The notes beneath the pieces are model-generated. The model was given only the letters and a program-made list of their open reading frames with translations, made no database searches and had not been told where the DNA came from. Made by a program: the position numbers and the translations under genes. A DNA stretch of 64,000 nucleotides from Musa acuminata AAA Group. Its lineage: Eukaryota > Streptophyta > Magnoliopsida > Zingiberales > Musaceae. Positions 12,101 through 23,144 of this stretch are shown here, piece after piece. The first letter of the stretch is position 1. The number at the start of each line of letters is the position of its first letter. Location: assembly GCF_036884655.1 (NCBI RefSeq), contig NC_088354.1, positions 16,463,501 to 16,527,500 of the forward strand, in the 5' to 3' direction.

Positions 12101-13690
12101 AATCATATGAGACATATCAAAAGGGATTCAAACTTGTTCTCTCTTAAATTTTTTTATGTCAACGCTGCTTTTCTTTCTTAAATTGAACCTAAATATATTG
12201 ATGAGGCCTTGAAAGATGATTCATGGGTTATCACAATGCAAGAAGAGTTGAACCAATTTGAGATAAATGAGACGTGAAAGCTTGTTCCGAGGCCAAATAA
12301 CCATTTAGTTATTGGTACTAAATGAGTTTTTAAAAACAAACAAGATGAATTTAATATTGTTGTTAGAAATAAGGCTAGATTAGTGGCTAAATGTTTCAAC
12401 TAAGAAGAAGGTATAGATTATGATGAAACCTTCGCTCCTATAGCATGATTAGAAGTCATAAGGATGCTCCTTGCCTATGCTGATTGTAATAATTTTAAGT
12501 TATTTTAAATGGATGTCAAAAGTGCTTTTCTTAATGGCTTTATTTCCGAAGAAGTTTATGTTGAACAACCTCCCGGATTTGAGAATGATAATTAAATTGA
12601 CTAAAGTTCTCTATAGATTAAAACAAGCCCCAAGGTCTTGATATGAGAGACTTAGTTACTTTCTTATCCAAAATAATTTCTTTAAAGGCAAGGTGGATAC
12701 TACACTATTTATTAAAAATTTTGAAAAAAAAAATTTTGTTATTCAAATTTATGTTGATGATATTATTTTTTATTCTATAAATGAATCATTATGCGAATCG
12801 TTTACCAAGAGTATGAGCCAAGAGTTTGAAATGAGTTTAATGGGTGAACTAACTTTCTTTTTAGGCTTACAAAGCAAACAACTTAGTGATGGTATTTTTC
12901 TTAGTTAAACAAAATATGCATTAGAATTGCTAAAATAGTTTAATATAGATAGTTCAAATGCTATCAATACTCCTATGAGTACCTCCACTAAGTTAGACAA
13001 TAACGAAATTGGAGAAAGCTTTGATCAAAAAGCTTATAGGGGTATGATAGATAGTTTACTATACCTCATCAATTAGACCGGACATCATGTTTAGTATAGG
13101 ACTTTATGCTAGGTTTCAATTTACTCCTAAGTTATCTTATCTTAAAGTAGTTAAAAGAATTCTTAGATATCTTAAAGGAACCACTAATATAGGATTATAG
13201 TATCTAAAATCTAAAAACTTTGAACTAATTATTTATGCTGGTACGGATTTTTCTATATGTAGAATAAATAGAAAAAGCACATCCGGAACATGTCAATTCT
13301 TAGGTCATGTACTTGTCTCTTGGTCTTCTAAGAAATAAAACTTGGTTACACTATCTACAATCGAAGCTGAATACATAGCGGCTAGTATATGTTGTGCACA
13401 AGTTGCTTGGATGAAATATATATTAGAAGATTATAAGATTCACTTTAAAAACATTCCTATAAAATATGATAACACGAGTGTAATATATTTAACAAAAAAT
13501 CCTATTCAACACTCTAGAACTAAACATATTGACATTATGCATCATTTCATAAGAGATCATGTTAATAAACATGATATATCTTTAGAGTTTATTAATATGA
13601 AACATTAATTAGTCGATATCTATACAAAACCTTTAAATGAAGAATAATTTGATTTTATTATAAGAGAGTTAGGGATGTTCAATTATCAGA
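9104..13690 (+). pseudogene. Broken gag-pol of E1
   Basis: Recognisable domains in order: gag (from ATG 9104), a CCHC zinc knuckle (CYECKKPGHFKSEC, near 9929-9970), a second knuckle near 10500-10545, a protease DSG motif near 10720-10728, integrase with its zinc-binding segment (about 11090-11220) and DDE core (about 11280-11620), RT (about 12300-12900, with YVDD near 12750), and RNase H (about 13230-13610). Nonsense codons start at 9122. At least fifteen of them correspond, in element D or in a sister copy, to CAA, CGA or TGG codons, so single C-to-T or G-to-A transitions explain them. Several frameshifts also occur, for example around 11745-11800 and 12590-12650. Confidence 0.85.
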
Positions 13691-14511
13691 ATGCATGAGT
13701 TTGTTATATTTCTTTTCCGGACTTTCTCGATTTTTTTTAAAAGGCTTTTATGAAATTATTTCATTTCGTATATAAGGCTTTTCATGAAATCTGGCATGTC
13801 AATCTACTAGGTATCAAAATTTATTTCATACAAACTTAATGATTTTTCATACACTTAGTCGCTTCACTCATGGAATTCATTGACAAATATATCTCTCACG
13901 GATTTCACTCATGTGAATTTTTAATGAGAAACATATTTGATTTATGAAGTTTTATTTGTGATGCTTCTCTCCCATAGATTATTTCTTACTCTTCTCATGA
14001 AAGATGAATTTTATGAACTTTTAGTGTGCGATGATTACTCGCAAGAATGGCGATTTGATTTTATATAGATATCTTGATCCTTTTCATGAATCCCTTTATT
14101 TTGGTAAAATTGAAGCATGATTTAATGAAACTCATTTATTGTTTTGAATTTGACTTGGTTCAAATCATTTCATAAATTTGGTTCTTAATAGATTCTTTCA
14201 TTATCTTTCTTCCTCTTCTTCTTATTTTTATGACAAAGAAGAAAGAGACTTGTACATCTAAACAAGAACCAAAAAAACCCTTGAGTAAAAATATTAGTTT
14301 ATCCAAAAAGGTTATCATGAAAACTTTTTTCTTACCTTCCTTTATGGCTTAGATAAATTGGTGTGAAACTTGCTTAATTTTATTTACCACACTTGCATTG
14401 TTGAATGGTTCTCCTTTTTATTGATGACAAAGGGGGAGAAATATGGTAAATTAATGACAAATTGACATATTTGAGATAAATGTATCTTGTCGTAAATGTT
14501 TGAATGTTTTG
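13691..14511 (+). other. Untranslated 3' internal region of E1 with polypurine tract
   Basis: There are no open frames; an env-like gene is not seen. TTGATGACAAAGGGGGAGAA (14421-14440) is the Sirevirus-type polypurine tract. The sequence to its right runs for about 70 bp and joins a 3' LTR that lacks roughly its first 420 bp. Confidence 0.65.
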
Positions 14512-15342
14512 CCGGTTGAACAGCTCATTCAGCACTTGAAGTCACAACCGACGGTGGCATCACCTGGTGACTTAGTCTCCCAAGTGGTCTAGGCGGTGGT
14601 ACCACCTAGATTGGACGATGGTACCGTCGGTAGTTAATGTTGCCAAGCGGTAGTATCACCCCTATTAGGTGGTCGTACTACCCAAACTGGGCGATGGTAC
14701 CACCCAATGTCAGAGTATTAGGCAGTAATACCATCGAATAATGGTAGTGGTATTGTCAGTACCCTGAAATCTAGGGATATGACACTTTTTGGCTCCAATT
14801 CTGAAGCCATTAGGGCCTATAAATATCTTGTTCTTTTCTGCATAAAGGGCATAAAAGTATGAACAAAATTTTAAATTCTTGGGGTGTGAAAATATTGTAA
14901 AAGTGTAAAACGTCCTCCTCCTCCCTTTCTAGTATTGTGATCATTCAAGAGAGGTGTGAGGCTTGTAAGGGTTGTCTCCTAAACCTGTGAAAAGGAGAAG
15001 AGAGCTATAAAAGGATGGTTTGTCTTTGTCCATTGAAGGAAGATCATTAATGGACACTAGTGACCTTGATAGAGGAATCGGAAGTGGATGTAGGTCACAA
15101 TGATTGAACCACTATAAATTCTCGTATATTTTATAGTGGCATTACTTTTCTATTATGCTTTTCATTACTGGCATTACTATCTAAGTTAATTGCTAGTTCA
15201 TTTAACTCTAAAGTCAAGCAACTTTCGAGATTAGTTCTCAACGAACGAATATTTTATAAAACCGATGACTTTTTCCACTACACTAACAAACCCCCCCCCC
15301 CCCCCCCCCCCCCCCTTCTTAGTGCCGCTCTTGATCCTAACA
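14512..15342 (+). repeat. 3' LTR of E1, 5'-truncated, with a C25 run
   Basis: The homology to the 5' LTR begins at GCCGGTTGAACAGC (8194 in the 5' copy). It keeps the palindrome block, TATAAATA (14818-14825), the GATGTAGGTCACAATGA block, and the terminus ending CTAACA at 15342. The family C-run is expanded to 25 C (15291-15315). Confidence 0.85.
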
Positions 15343-15907
15343 CCACAGCCCACCCTAGGCGGTGCCACCGCCTGGTAAGGATCTAAGTGGTTGAGTGGGC
15401 CTTCCATCCGATGCCTAACTCAGCCTTATTTTGGGTCCAATTGGCCCTTAACTAAGTTAGTGGGATTACATTCTAATCCTAACCCTAATTATATAAGTCT
15501 AGTAAGTCTACGTTTCTTCCAGCAAGCTTCCGGCGATCTTCAAGCGAGCTTCCGGCTTCCAATGAGCTTCCGGCGATCTTCTAGCGGACTTTCGATGATC
15601 TCTCGCCAATCTTCCAGTGGACTCCTGGCAAGCTCCTGGACTTCACAATGATCTTTTTAGCGAGTTCCAACAAGCTTCTTCGGTAAGCTCCTGGACTTCT
15701 TGGTCAATTCTGGTGGCACTTCCAATAAACCTTCGGACTCCCGATAAACTCTCGAACTCCCAATGAATTCTCGATCTTGATTCTGACACTTCATTTTGCT
15801 TTATGCCTTGATCGCTATCATAGTTAATCCTACACACTTTTCTCAACATATAGATTAGATCAAACAATTTACCAATTGATTTCATCATCAAAATCCGATA
15901 TTCAATA
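15343..15907 (-). mobile_element. Sirevirus-like LTR copy B, second part
   Basis: This continues the LTR interrupted at 7773. It contains GGTGCCACC palindromes, the block that complements GGGGCCAATTGG, the GAAGxTCGCCGGAAG-type repeats (about 15515-15760) and the 5' terminus, read on the minus strand as TATTGAATATCGGATTTTG (TG mutated to TA). It abuts a gag fragment at 15908. Confidence 0.8.
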
Positions 15908-16119
15908 TTTTCTTCAATTGAGGACATTTACTTTTGAAGTGTCCTGACTTTTTACAATCAGAGCAGATGATTGTGTCCTTTTTTAGTTCGTTTTTATTCT
16001 TAGTATCTTATTTTATAAGATTTGTTTTATTTCTTCTTATGAATTTTTTAAGTTTTCTTGTTAGAAGTGTCAAGTCCTCATCGTCACTAGAGCTTTTGCT
16101 CGAGTGGTCTTCTTTAGTT
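15908..16119 (-). pseudogene. gag zinc-knuckle fragment of element A (part 1)
   Basis: The minus strand reads CSDCKKSGHFKSKCPQ, a CCHC zinc knuckle of Sirevirus-like gag. Its upstream gag lies at 22104-22800, on the far side of the inserted copia element at 16125-22098. The 3' end stops at the terminus of LTR B, so protease and pol are absent. Confidence 0.8.
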
Positions 16120-16124
16120 CTAAG

Positions 16125-16620
16125 TGTTAGATATCACTGAAACCAACTTGTGTTTCTAAATCATTGTAATAGAAACACAATAAAACTAATGCGGAAATGA
16201 AATAGTGTACCTCCAGCCATTGTCGTCAAGAATTTCTACAGAGGTTTCTTCTTGAACTTTGGTACTTCTCAGCTCAGAACTCTCGCTTTAGATGGTGTAG
16301 GAAAGCCTTTCGCTTCAAAGAGATGATTGAGCCCAGGGACCAAAGTCCTCATATATATAGATGTTCTCCCATCAAGAACATTCATTATCACCAAATTATA
16401 ACGTTCAAGAATTAATTCAAATTTGTAACGTTTGGACCATAATGAAGAACTTTAATGATATTAAATATTTAATTTAATAATAACGGTTTCATGTATAAAG
16501 AATAAAAAACTGAAATCATTTAAATCATAATAAATGAAGAAATTCATGATAATGAATTATGAATCATAATGAGAACAGTTATATTATTATTAAATTAGAT
16601 ATTTAATAATAACGGTTACA
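16125..16620 (-). repeat. 3' LTR of copia-2
   Basis: 496 bp. On the plus strand it starts TGTTAGATATCACTG and ends AACGGTTACA. It is flanked on the internal side by TTCTCCCACTT (16621-16631), whose complement AAGTGGGAGAA is the polypurine tract. Confidence 0.95.
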
Positions 16621-16892
16621 TTCTCCCACTTGGTCCATACGTTTATCTTAATAATTTGAATTATTTTTTCTTGAACAACTTTCTTAAGAAATAAATACAC
16701 GAATCATAGCGATAAGTTCTCTAAAAGCGAGTATTATCATCCATGTATCACGATGTATTTAGTTTCTTAATATAGTAATATTACTTAATGAATAAACCTT
16801 ATGTTTATTCTTGGTCCAGTAACAATATATTTTCTCAAAATAATGTGCACATGAATGAGAAAATTACATAATATATAAGAGTTTCAATATCA

Positions 16893-18439
16893 TTACAAAG
16901 TGGAACCAAGTCCAATTTTCTCTACATGATCCTTGAATTTCAGAGGTGGCATGCCTTTAGTCAAAGGATCAGCAATCATTAATTCAGTGCTAATATGCTC
17001 AATGATCACTTTCTTTTCCTTTACACGTTCTCTTATGGCTAGATACTTAATGTCGATGTGTTTACTTCGACTTCCACTTTTATTGTTTTTAGCCATAAAG
17101 ACAGCAGTTGAATTGTCACAGAAAATTCTTAATGGCTTAGAAATAGAATCCATGATTCTAAGCCCAGAAATGAAACTCTTAATCCTTACACCATGTGAAG
17201 TAGCCTCAAAACAGGAGACAAACTCAGCTTCCATAGTAGAAGTAGCAGTCAAGGTCTGCTTAGCGCTTCTCCAAGAAATAGCTCCACCGGCCATCATAAA
17301 AATATATCCTGATGTTGATTTACGAGAATCAACACAACCAGCGAAGTCTGAATCTGAGTAACCAATCACATCCAGATTGTCTGTATATCTATACATAAGC
17401 ATGTAATCTTTGGTTCCTTGTAGATACCTCATCACTTTCTTTGCAGCTCTCTAGTGGTCCATACCTGGATTACTTTGATATCGACCTAGCATCCCCACAA
17501 TAAATGCAATATCAGGTCTAGTACAGACCTGAGCATACATAAGGCTTCCTACGACAGAAGCATATGGGATGTTTTTCATTGATTCCCTTTCAAAGTTGTT
17601 CTTTGGGCATTGGTTCAAATTGAACCTATCACCTTTCACAATGGGAGCAACACTTGGTGAACAATCCTTCATCCGAAATCTTTCTAAAAGTTTATCAATA
17701 TAGGTTTCTTGTGATAGACCTAAAATGCCTCGAGGTCTATCTCTATAGATCTTAATGCCAATGACATAAGATGCTTCACCCATATCCTTCATGTCAAAAT
17801 TTTTAGAAAAGAATAGTTTCACCTCATGCAGCAAACCATTATCGTTGGTTGCAAGCAAAATATCATCTACGTATAAAACAAGGAAACATATTTTACTCCC
17901 ACTAACCTTCTGGTATATGCATTGATCCATGGGATTTTCAACAAATCTGAATGAAGAAATCACTTCATGAAATTTAAAATACCATTGGCGGGAGGCTTGT
18001 TTTAAGCCGTATATAGACTTCCTAAGCTTGCAAACCAAGTGCTCACTAACACTAGAGGAGAAACCTTCAGGTTGTTTCATATAAACCTCTTCCTCTAGAT
18101 CTCTATAAGAAATGTCGTTTTCACATCCATTTGTTGCAATTCAAGGTCAAAATGAGCAACTAATGCCAAAATTATACGTAGAGAATCTTTCTTAGATACA
18201 GGAGAAAACGTCTCCGTATAATCGATTCCCTCTTTTTGAGTAAATCCCTTTGCAACAAGTCTTGCCTTGTAACTCTTAATGTTGCCTAACGAATCTTTCT
18301 TAGTTTTAAAGACCCATTTGCAACCAATAGCCTTTGCTTCATTAGGCAACTCTACAAGATCCCAAACTCCATTACTCATCATGGAATTCATCTCTTCTTT
18401 CATGGCATCATACCATAAATTTGATTCTTTGCAACTCAT
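16893..18439 (-). pseudogene. copia-2 reverse transcriptase and RNase H
   Basis: Three adjacent open stretches form one domain run. 18439-18095 and 18080-17451 are RT, with KARLVAKGFTQ, a QMDVKTTFL leader motif, YGLKQASRQWY and the YVDD active site. 17435-16893 is RNase H, with SDSDFAG, STMEAEF and CDNSTAV motifs and the terminal ADPLTKG. The join near 18085-18110 needs a frameshift; the join near 17445 is a stop in place of the Trp expected in this motif. The last codons end at 16893, about 270 bp before the 3' LTR. Confidence 0.9.
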
Positions 18440-18658
18440 GGCTTGTGAAAATGTTTCAGGATCATTTTTGGCTCCAATATTATAATCAGATTCTTGTAGA
18501 TATACAACATAATCACTAGGAATTGCTGATCTTTTATTTCTAGTAGATCTTCATAATGTTGTACCAATGGTTCCTTGAGGAACTTGTGGTTCAACTAGTT
18601 GTTCAAGAGCTTGTTGTAATTCCTGAACTGCTTGATCTATTAGAATACTATCAACAAC

Positions 18659-19999
18659 TTATGGAATTTCAATGATTGGTTGTTCAGCACTAGTTTGTAC
18701 TTGAGGGGTGCTATGAACTATAACCAATCTATCATTTGATGTGGAAGGTTGAGATTCTATATGATCATGTGCGGAAACTATGTTCCTGAAATGATCGCTC
18801 CCACTAATCACATCATCCTCAAGAAATTTAGCGTTTCTTGATTCCACAATCCTAGTTGTGTGAGATGGACAATAGAACCTGTAACCTTTGGACTTTTCGG
18901 CATATCCAATGAAATACCCACTAACAGTCCTCGGGTCCAGTTTCTTCTCTTGTGGATTATATATCCTGACTTCAGACAGACATCCCCAAATGCGCATATG
19001 TCGCAGACTCGGTTTCCAACCTTTCCATAATTCAAATGGTGTCTTTTGGACAACCTTGGTTGGAACTCGGTTTAATATATACACAGCCATCTTTAGTGCT
19101 TCAGTCCATAAGAACTTAGGAAGACTGGAGTTGCTAAGCATACTCCGCACCATGTCTAATAATGTTCGGTTTCTTCTTTCTGCAACACCATTCTGGTCTG
19201 GAGAACCAGGCATAGTGTATTGGGCAATAATCCCATGTTCTTGAAGAAACTTAGCAAAAGGACCAGGTGCTTGTCCATTTTCAGTATATCTACCATAATA
19301 TTCTCCACCCCGATCTGATCTCACAATTTTAATTTGCTTACCACATTGGTTCTCAACTTCAGCCTTAAAGACTTTGAAGGCATCCAATGCTTCATTTTTG
19401 TTATGAAGCAAATATATATACATATATCGTGAGTAATCATCTATAAAGGAGATGAAATATTTCTGACCATGTATGTCCATGTTTGGACAACATATATCAG
19501 TATGAATTATCTCTAATAAGTCTGAACTCCTATTAGTACCCTTTTTGGACTTATTGGTCTACTTTCCCTTAATACAGTCCACACAAGTCTTAAAATTAGT
19601 AAAATCAAGAGTACTAAGTACCACATCTTTAACTAATCTCTTAATTCTCTCTATGGAGATATGTTCTAATCTCCGATGCCATAATATAGAGGAGTCCTCA
19701 TTAATATTACACCTCTTAATGCCAGCGTGAACATGCATTGAACTTTGAGTATTATCATTTTGTAATAAAATACGGTAAAGACCATCAGACAAAATACCAT
19801 TCCCAATACAATCATATTTATGTAATAAACGAAATGATGTGTCTTTAAAATTAAAGGAATACCCAAATGGTACGAGTCTGGAAACAGAAATTAAGTTTCG
19901 TGAGAAACTTAGTACATAAAATGTTCTTTCCAATTTTAAAACAAAACCACTACTTAAAGTTAAAATGCATGTTCCAATTGCTTCCACATGTGAGCCCAT
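18659..19999 (-). pseudogene. copia-2 protease tail and integrase
   Basis: 19999-19559 covers the protease-integrase linker and the HHCC zinc-binding segment (WHRRLEH ... CVDCIKGK). 19480-18659 is the integrase core, with [16 protein letters not shown] and the catalytic Glu in GVAERRNR, followed by the C-terminal [16 protein letters not shown] block. A stop codon separates the two stretches near 19558. The segment 18440-18658, between integrase and RT, also contains stops. Confidence 0.9.
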
Positions 20000-20970
20000 C
20001 TTATTTCCTGATAAGATGCTTTACTCACTTCCCACTGGCTTCCTTAGGTTTTACATACCCTGCAAAGAGTTTGCAATATGGATTATTGATCCAGAGTCAA
20101 TCCACTAGGTGTTAATATTAACATTGACCATATTAGATTCATAACATACATATGAGGTTGGTTTACCTTTCTTTTCAAGCCATTGTTGGAATTTCGTGCA
20201 TTCCTTCTTCATGTGTCCCTTTCTTTTACAAAAGAAACACCTTACTTCTTTCTTGATATCAGCTTGGGGTGGTATTTTACCTTTTGCTGATGAGCTTTAT
20301 GTTTGTCAATTTTGTTTTTCCCTCGAGTGGTTACTACCAATGCACTCTCACCCAATTCCATCACTAGCCTCTCTTCTTCTTGAACACACATGGTCATTAA
20401 TTCATTAATTGACCATTTATCCTTATGTGTATTGTATGAAATTTTAAAAGGGCTATATTAAGGTGGAAGGGTGTTCATAATATAGTGCACCACGAAGGAT
20501 TCTGACATATTAACCTTCTTAAGTTGAGCCGCAATATCTCGCATTTGCATTATGTGCTCACGCACACCCTTTATGTTGGTGAGTCTAAGGGATGAAAATT
20601 TCATAATAAGGGGGTACTTGCTAGTGCCTTATCCGAAGTGACGAATTGTTCATCAATAGCTTTTAGCAAGTCTCGGACATTTTCATGCTGGTCAACAGAA
20701 CCACGTATGCCAGCAGTCATCTTAGTTTTGATAAACATCACGCTGAGCCGATTGGATCGCTCCCATCGCTCATATAACGTGATCTCAGTTGGAGTGCTGG
20801 TATTAGTGACTATAGGTGGTTCGTCTTTCCTGATAGCATAATCGATATCCATCCACCCTAAATGGAGGAGAACCCTCTCCTTCCATATCTTATAGTTATC
20901 ACCATTAAGTTCAAGAATATCACATCGAATATCAGAGAAATTAACAGTTTGAGAAACTGCATAAAATCAA
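20000..20970 (-). pseudogene. copia-2 gag and protease active-site region, broken
   Basis: The minus strand reads a gag N-terminus with an LNGDNYKIWKERVLLHLGW block (about 20950-20855), continuing as MDIDYAIRKDEPP at 20852-20601. A CCHC knuckle (CFFCKRKGHMKKEC) lies near 20250-20205, and a WIDSGS protease motif near 20100-20080 is preceded by a stop. The 20200-20600 stretch changes frame. gag probably begins just upstream of 20960, but I could not fix its start codon. Confidence 0.8.
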
Positions 20971-21602
20971 ACATGCTTATGTCAAAATTTGAAGCTTAAT
21001 AGACTAAATTACATGTTTTACCAATGTGAAACATGCCAAAAATATGAATCTCATGACATAAAAATTGTCTATGGGCTAAATTCTTAATTCAAATAGATTC
21101 ATATGGTCTTTATGATAAAACTATCAAATTATATTCCAATTCATAATCCCTGTGGATAAATTATGAAAATAATCTGATATTTTATCCTGATTAATTATAT
21201 TAAATATAATAAAAGATCTTGTGGGATAATAATTATTATATGAAATATAATCAATCACAATATGATGTCTAATTACTTATGTGATCCTTATTTTAACTTT
21301 ATATATAATTTTAATTAATTAAGGATGCTGTGGCTAATTCTTAATTAATTAAGATTATATGGATCACTAGACATTTTAAACATAAAAAATTTGTTCATAA
21401 GCATAATTTAATATAACTAAATATGCATACATAATATGAGCATTTTATCAACTAAAATGTTGAAAATGATATTTCCTTATGATTTTCAATAAAATATATC
21501 AAGAAGTTTCCAAGAAGAAACCAAGATCAAATCATTTTCATGGCATAAAAAAATGAAAACTCTTTCGTATCAAGGCAGAGGTCAAAAGGCTCTGATACCA
21601 AA
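20971..21602 (-). other. copia-2 untranslated leader and primer-binding site
   Basis: An AT-rich leader without open frames lies between the 5' LTR and gag. At 21588-21600 the minus strand reads TGGTATCAGAGCC, complementary to plant initiator tRNA-Met, two bases from the LTR end. Confidence 0.85.
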
Positions 21603-22098
21603 TGTTAGAAATCACTGAAACCAACTTGTGTTTCTAAATCATTGTAATAGAAATGCAATAAAACTAATGCGGAAACGAAATAGCGTACCTCCAGCCATTG
21701 TCGTCAAGAATTTCTACAGAGGTTTCTTCTTGAACTTTGGTACTTCTCGGCTCAGAACTCTCGCTTTAGATGGTGTAGGAAAGCCTTTCGCTTCAAAGAG
21801 ATGATTGAGCCCAGGGACCAAAATCCTCATATATATAGATGTTCTCCCATCAAGAACATTCATTATCACCAAATCATAACGTTCAAGAATTAATTCAAAT
21901 TTGTAACGTTTGGACCATAATGAAGAACTTTAATGATATTAAATATTTAATTTAATAATAACGGTTTCATGTATAAAGAATAAAAAACTGAAATCATTTA
22001 AATCATAATAAATGAAGAAATTCATGATAATGAATTATGAATCATAATGAGAACAATTATATTATTATTAAATTAGATATTTAATAATAACGGTTACA
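21603..22098 (-). repeat. 5' LTR of copia-2
   Basis: 496 bp. It starts TGTTAGAAATCACTG and ends AACGGTTACA on the plus strand, almost identical to the LTR at 16125-16620. The copy of the target duplication, CTAAG, follows at 22099. Confidence 0.95.
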
Positions 22099-22103
22099 CT
22101 AAG

Positions 22104-22808
22104 TATCATATCCTTCTTATTCTTTGAAAGTTTGTTCTCATATTCATTATGTTCATCATATGCCTTGTACATCATTTCATAGGTCATTAATGATCCTATG
22201 AGTTTTTCAAGTGGAAAATAGTTCAAGTCCTTTGCTTCTTGAATAGCAGTTATTTTGTATCCTAGTTTTTAGGAAGAGATCATAAAATTTTATTAACAAG
22301 TTTAAGATTCGAAAAACTTTTACCAAGTGATTTCAAACCATCGATGATATCCATAAAATGGGTGTACATGTTTCCAATAGTTTCACTTGGTTTCATTCAA
22401 AATATTTCAAAACTATGTATCAAAAGATTGATTTTGACTCTTTAACTCTACTTGTGCCCTCATATGTAACTTCGAGTATATGCCAAATGTTATTTGCAGT
22501 TTCATATATAGAAATACGATTAAATTTATTTTTGTCTAAAGCATAAAATAAAGCATAGCTTTCGCATTTAAAGAAAATAATTTTTTTCTCTAGATCATTT
22601 CATTCATTCATTCATTGCTCTAGAGGATTTTTGAAAACCATATTCTAGAATATTCCATAAATCAAAGTCCATAGAAATTAGAAAAATCCTCATAGTCCGT
22701 CTCATTGTACATAGGAGGACGAGTGATAGAGTGACCCTTTAGATTACCGATAAAAGCTATTCTCTTATGTGTTAAACCAATTGAGAAGAACTTGACTTTG
22801 ATATCAAC
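22104..22808 (-). pseudogene. gag of element A (part 2) and primer-binding region
   Basis: The minus strand reads decayed Sirevirus gag: an AIQEAKDLNYFPLEKLIGSL block near 22250-22180 and an LxNYFPL/IGSLMTYE continuation. A leader follows, with ATGGC-like start context near 22750-22770 and a mutated primer site (TTGATATCAAAG) beside LTR A. It is interrupted by copia-2 at 22098 and continues at 15908-16119. Confidence 0.75.
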
Positions 22809-23144
22809 TGTTAGGACTATTTCAGCACTAAGAGGGAGGGTGAATTAGTACTTTTGATAAAAACATCGATTTAAAAATTTTATTCGATAAAGCCAGTATC
22901 GAAAAGCATTTAAACTTAGAGAGCAAGTGAGAGTAGGAAACAATTAAATTAATAAATAATGACAATAAAAAGCAGAAAGTAAATGCAAACTGAGTTTATA
23001 GTGGTTTGATCGTCACGACCTACATCCACTCCCGATTCCTCTTCCATCGAGGCCATCAGTGTTCACTAACGATCTTCTTTCAATAGGCGAAGACCAACTA
23101 CACTCTTACAACTCTTTTCTTCTTTTCACATGTTTAGGAGAAAA
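22809..23144 (-). mobile_element. Sirevirus-like LTR copy A, first part
   Basis: Reverse complement of the LTR 3' portion: TGTTAGGAC terminus, CACTAAGAGGGAGGG (the C-run complement, shortened), then the CACGACCTACATCCACTCC block. It stops at 23144 and resumes at 25240, on the other side of a 2.1-kb insertion. Confidence 0.8.

Larger units (their letters stand above)
7774..15342 (+). mobile_element. Old Sirevirus-like Ty1-copia element E1
   Basis: The 5' LTR (7774-9054), PBS, broken gag-pol, internal polypurine tract (14421-14440) and 5'-truncated 3' LTR (about 14512-15342) occur in standard order. The flanks are CCACC (7769-7773) and CCACA (15343-15347), an aged 5-bp target-site duplication with one mismatch. 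LTR B continues across the insertion, proving that E1 entered it. gag-pol aligns along its length with the nearly intact element D at 26868. Many nonsense codons and indels make E1 inactive. Confidence 0.85.
16125..22098 (-). mobile_element. Young Ty1-copia element (copia-2), 5974 bp, nested in gag of element A
   Basis: The two LTRs (16125-16620 and 21603-22098) are both 496 bp and differ at about nine positions by my count, mostly transitions. The target-site duplication is CTAAG (16120-16124 and 22099-22103). The element is transcribed from right to left: 5' LTR at 21603-22098, initiator tRNA-Met PBS at 21588-21600, gag, protease, integrase, RT, RNase H, then a polypurine tract next to 16620. 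Despite the young LTRs, the coding region carries stops and frameshifts. Under a commonly assumed rate of 1.3e-8 per site per year, the divergence implies well under a million years. Confidence 0.95.

Noticed and set aside
16933..17361. 142-codon plus-strand open frame
   Set aside because: Antisense to copia-2 RNase H, whose motifs are unambiguous on the minus strand.
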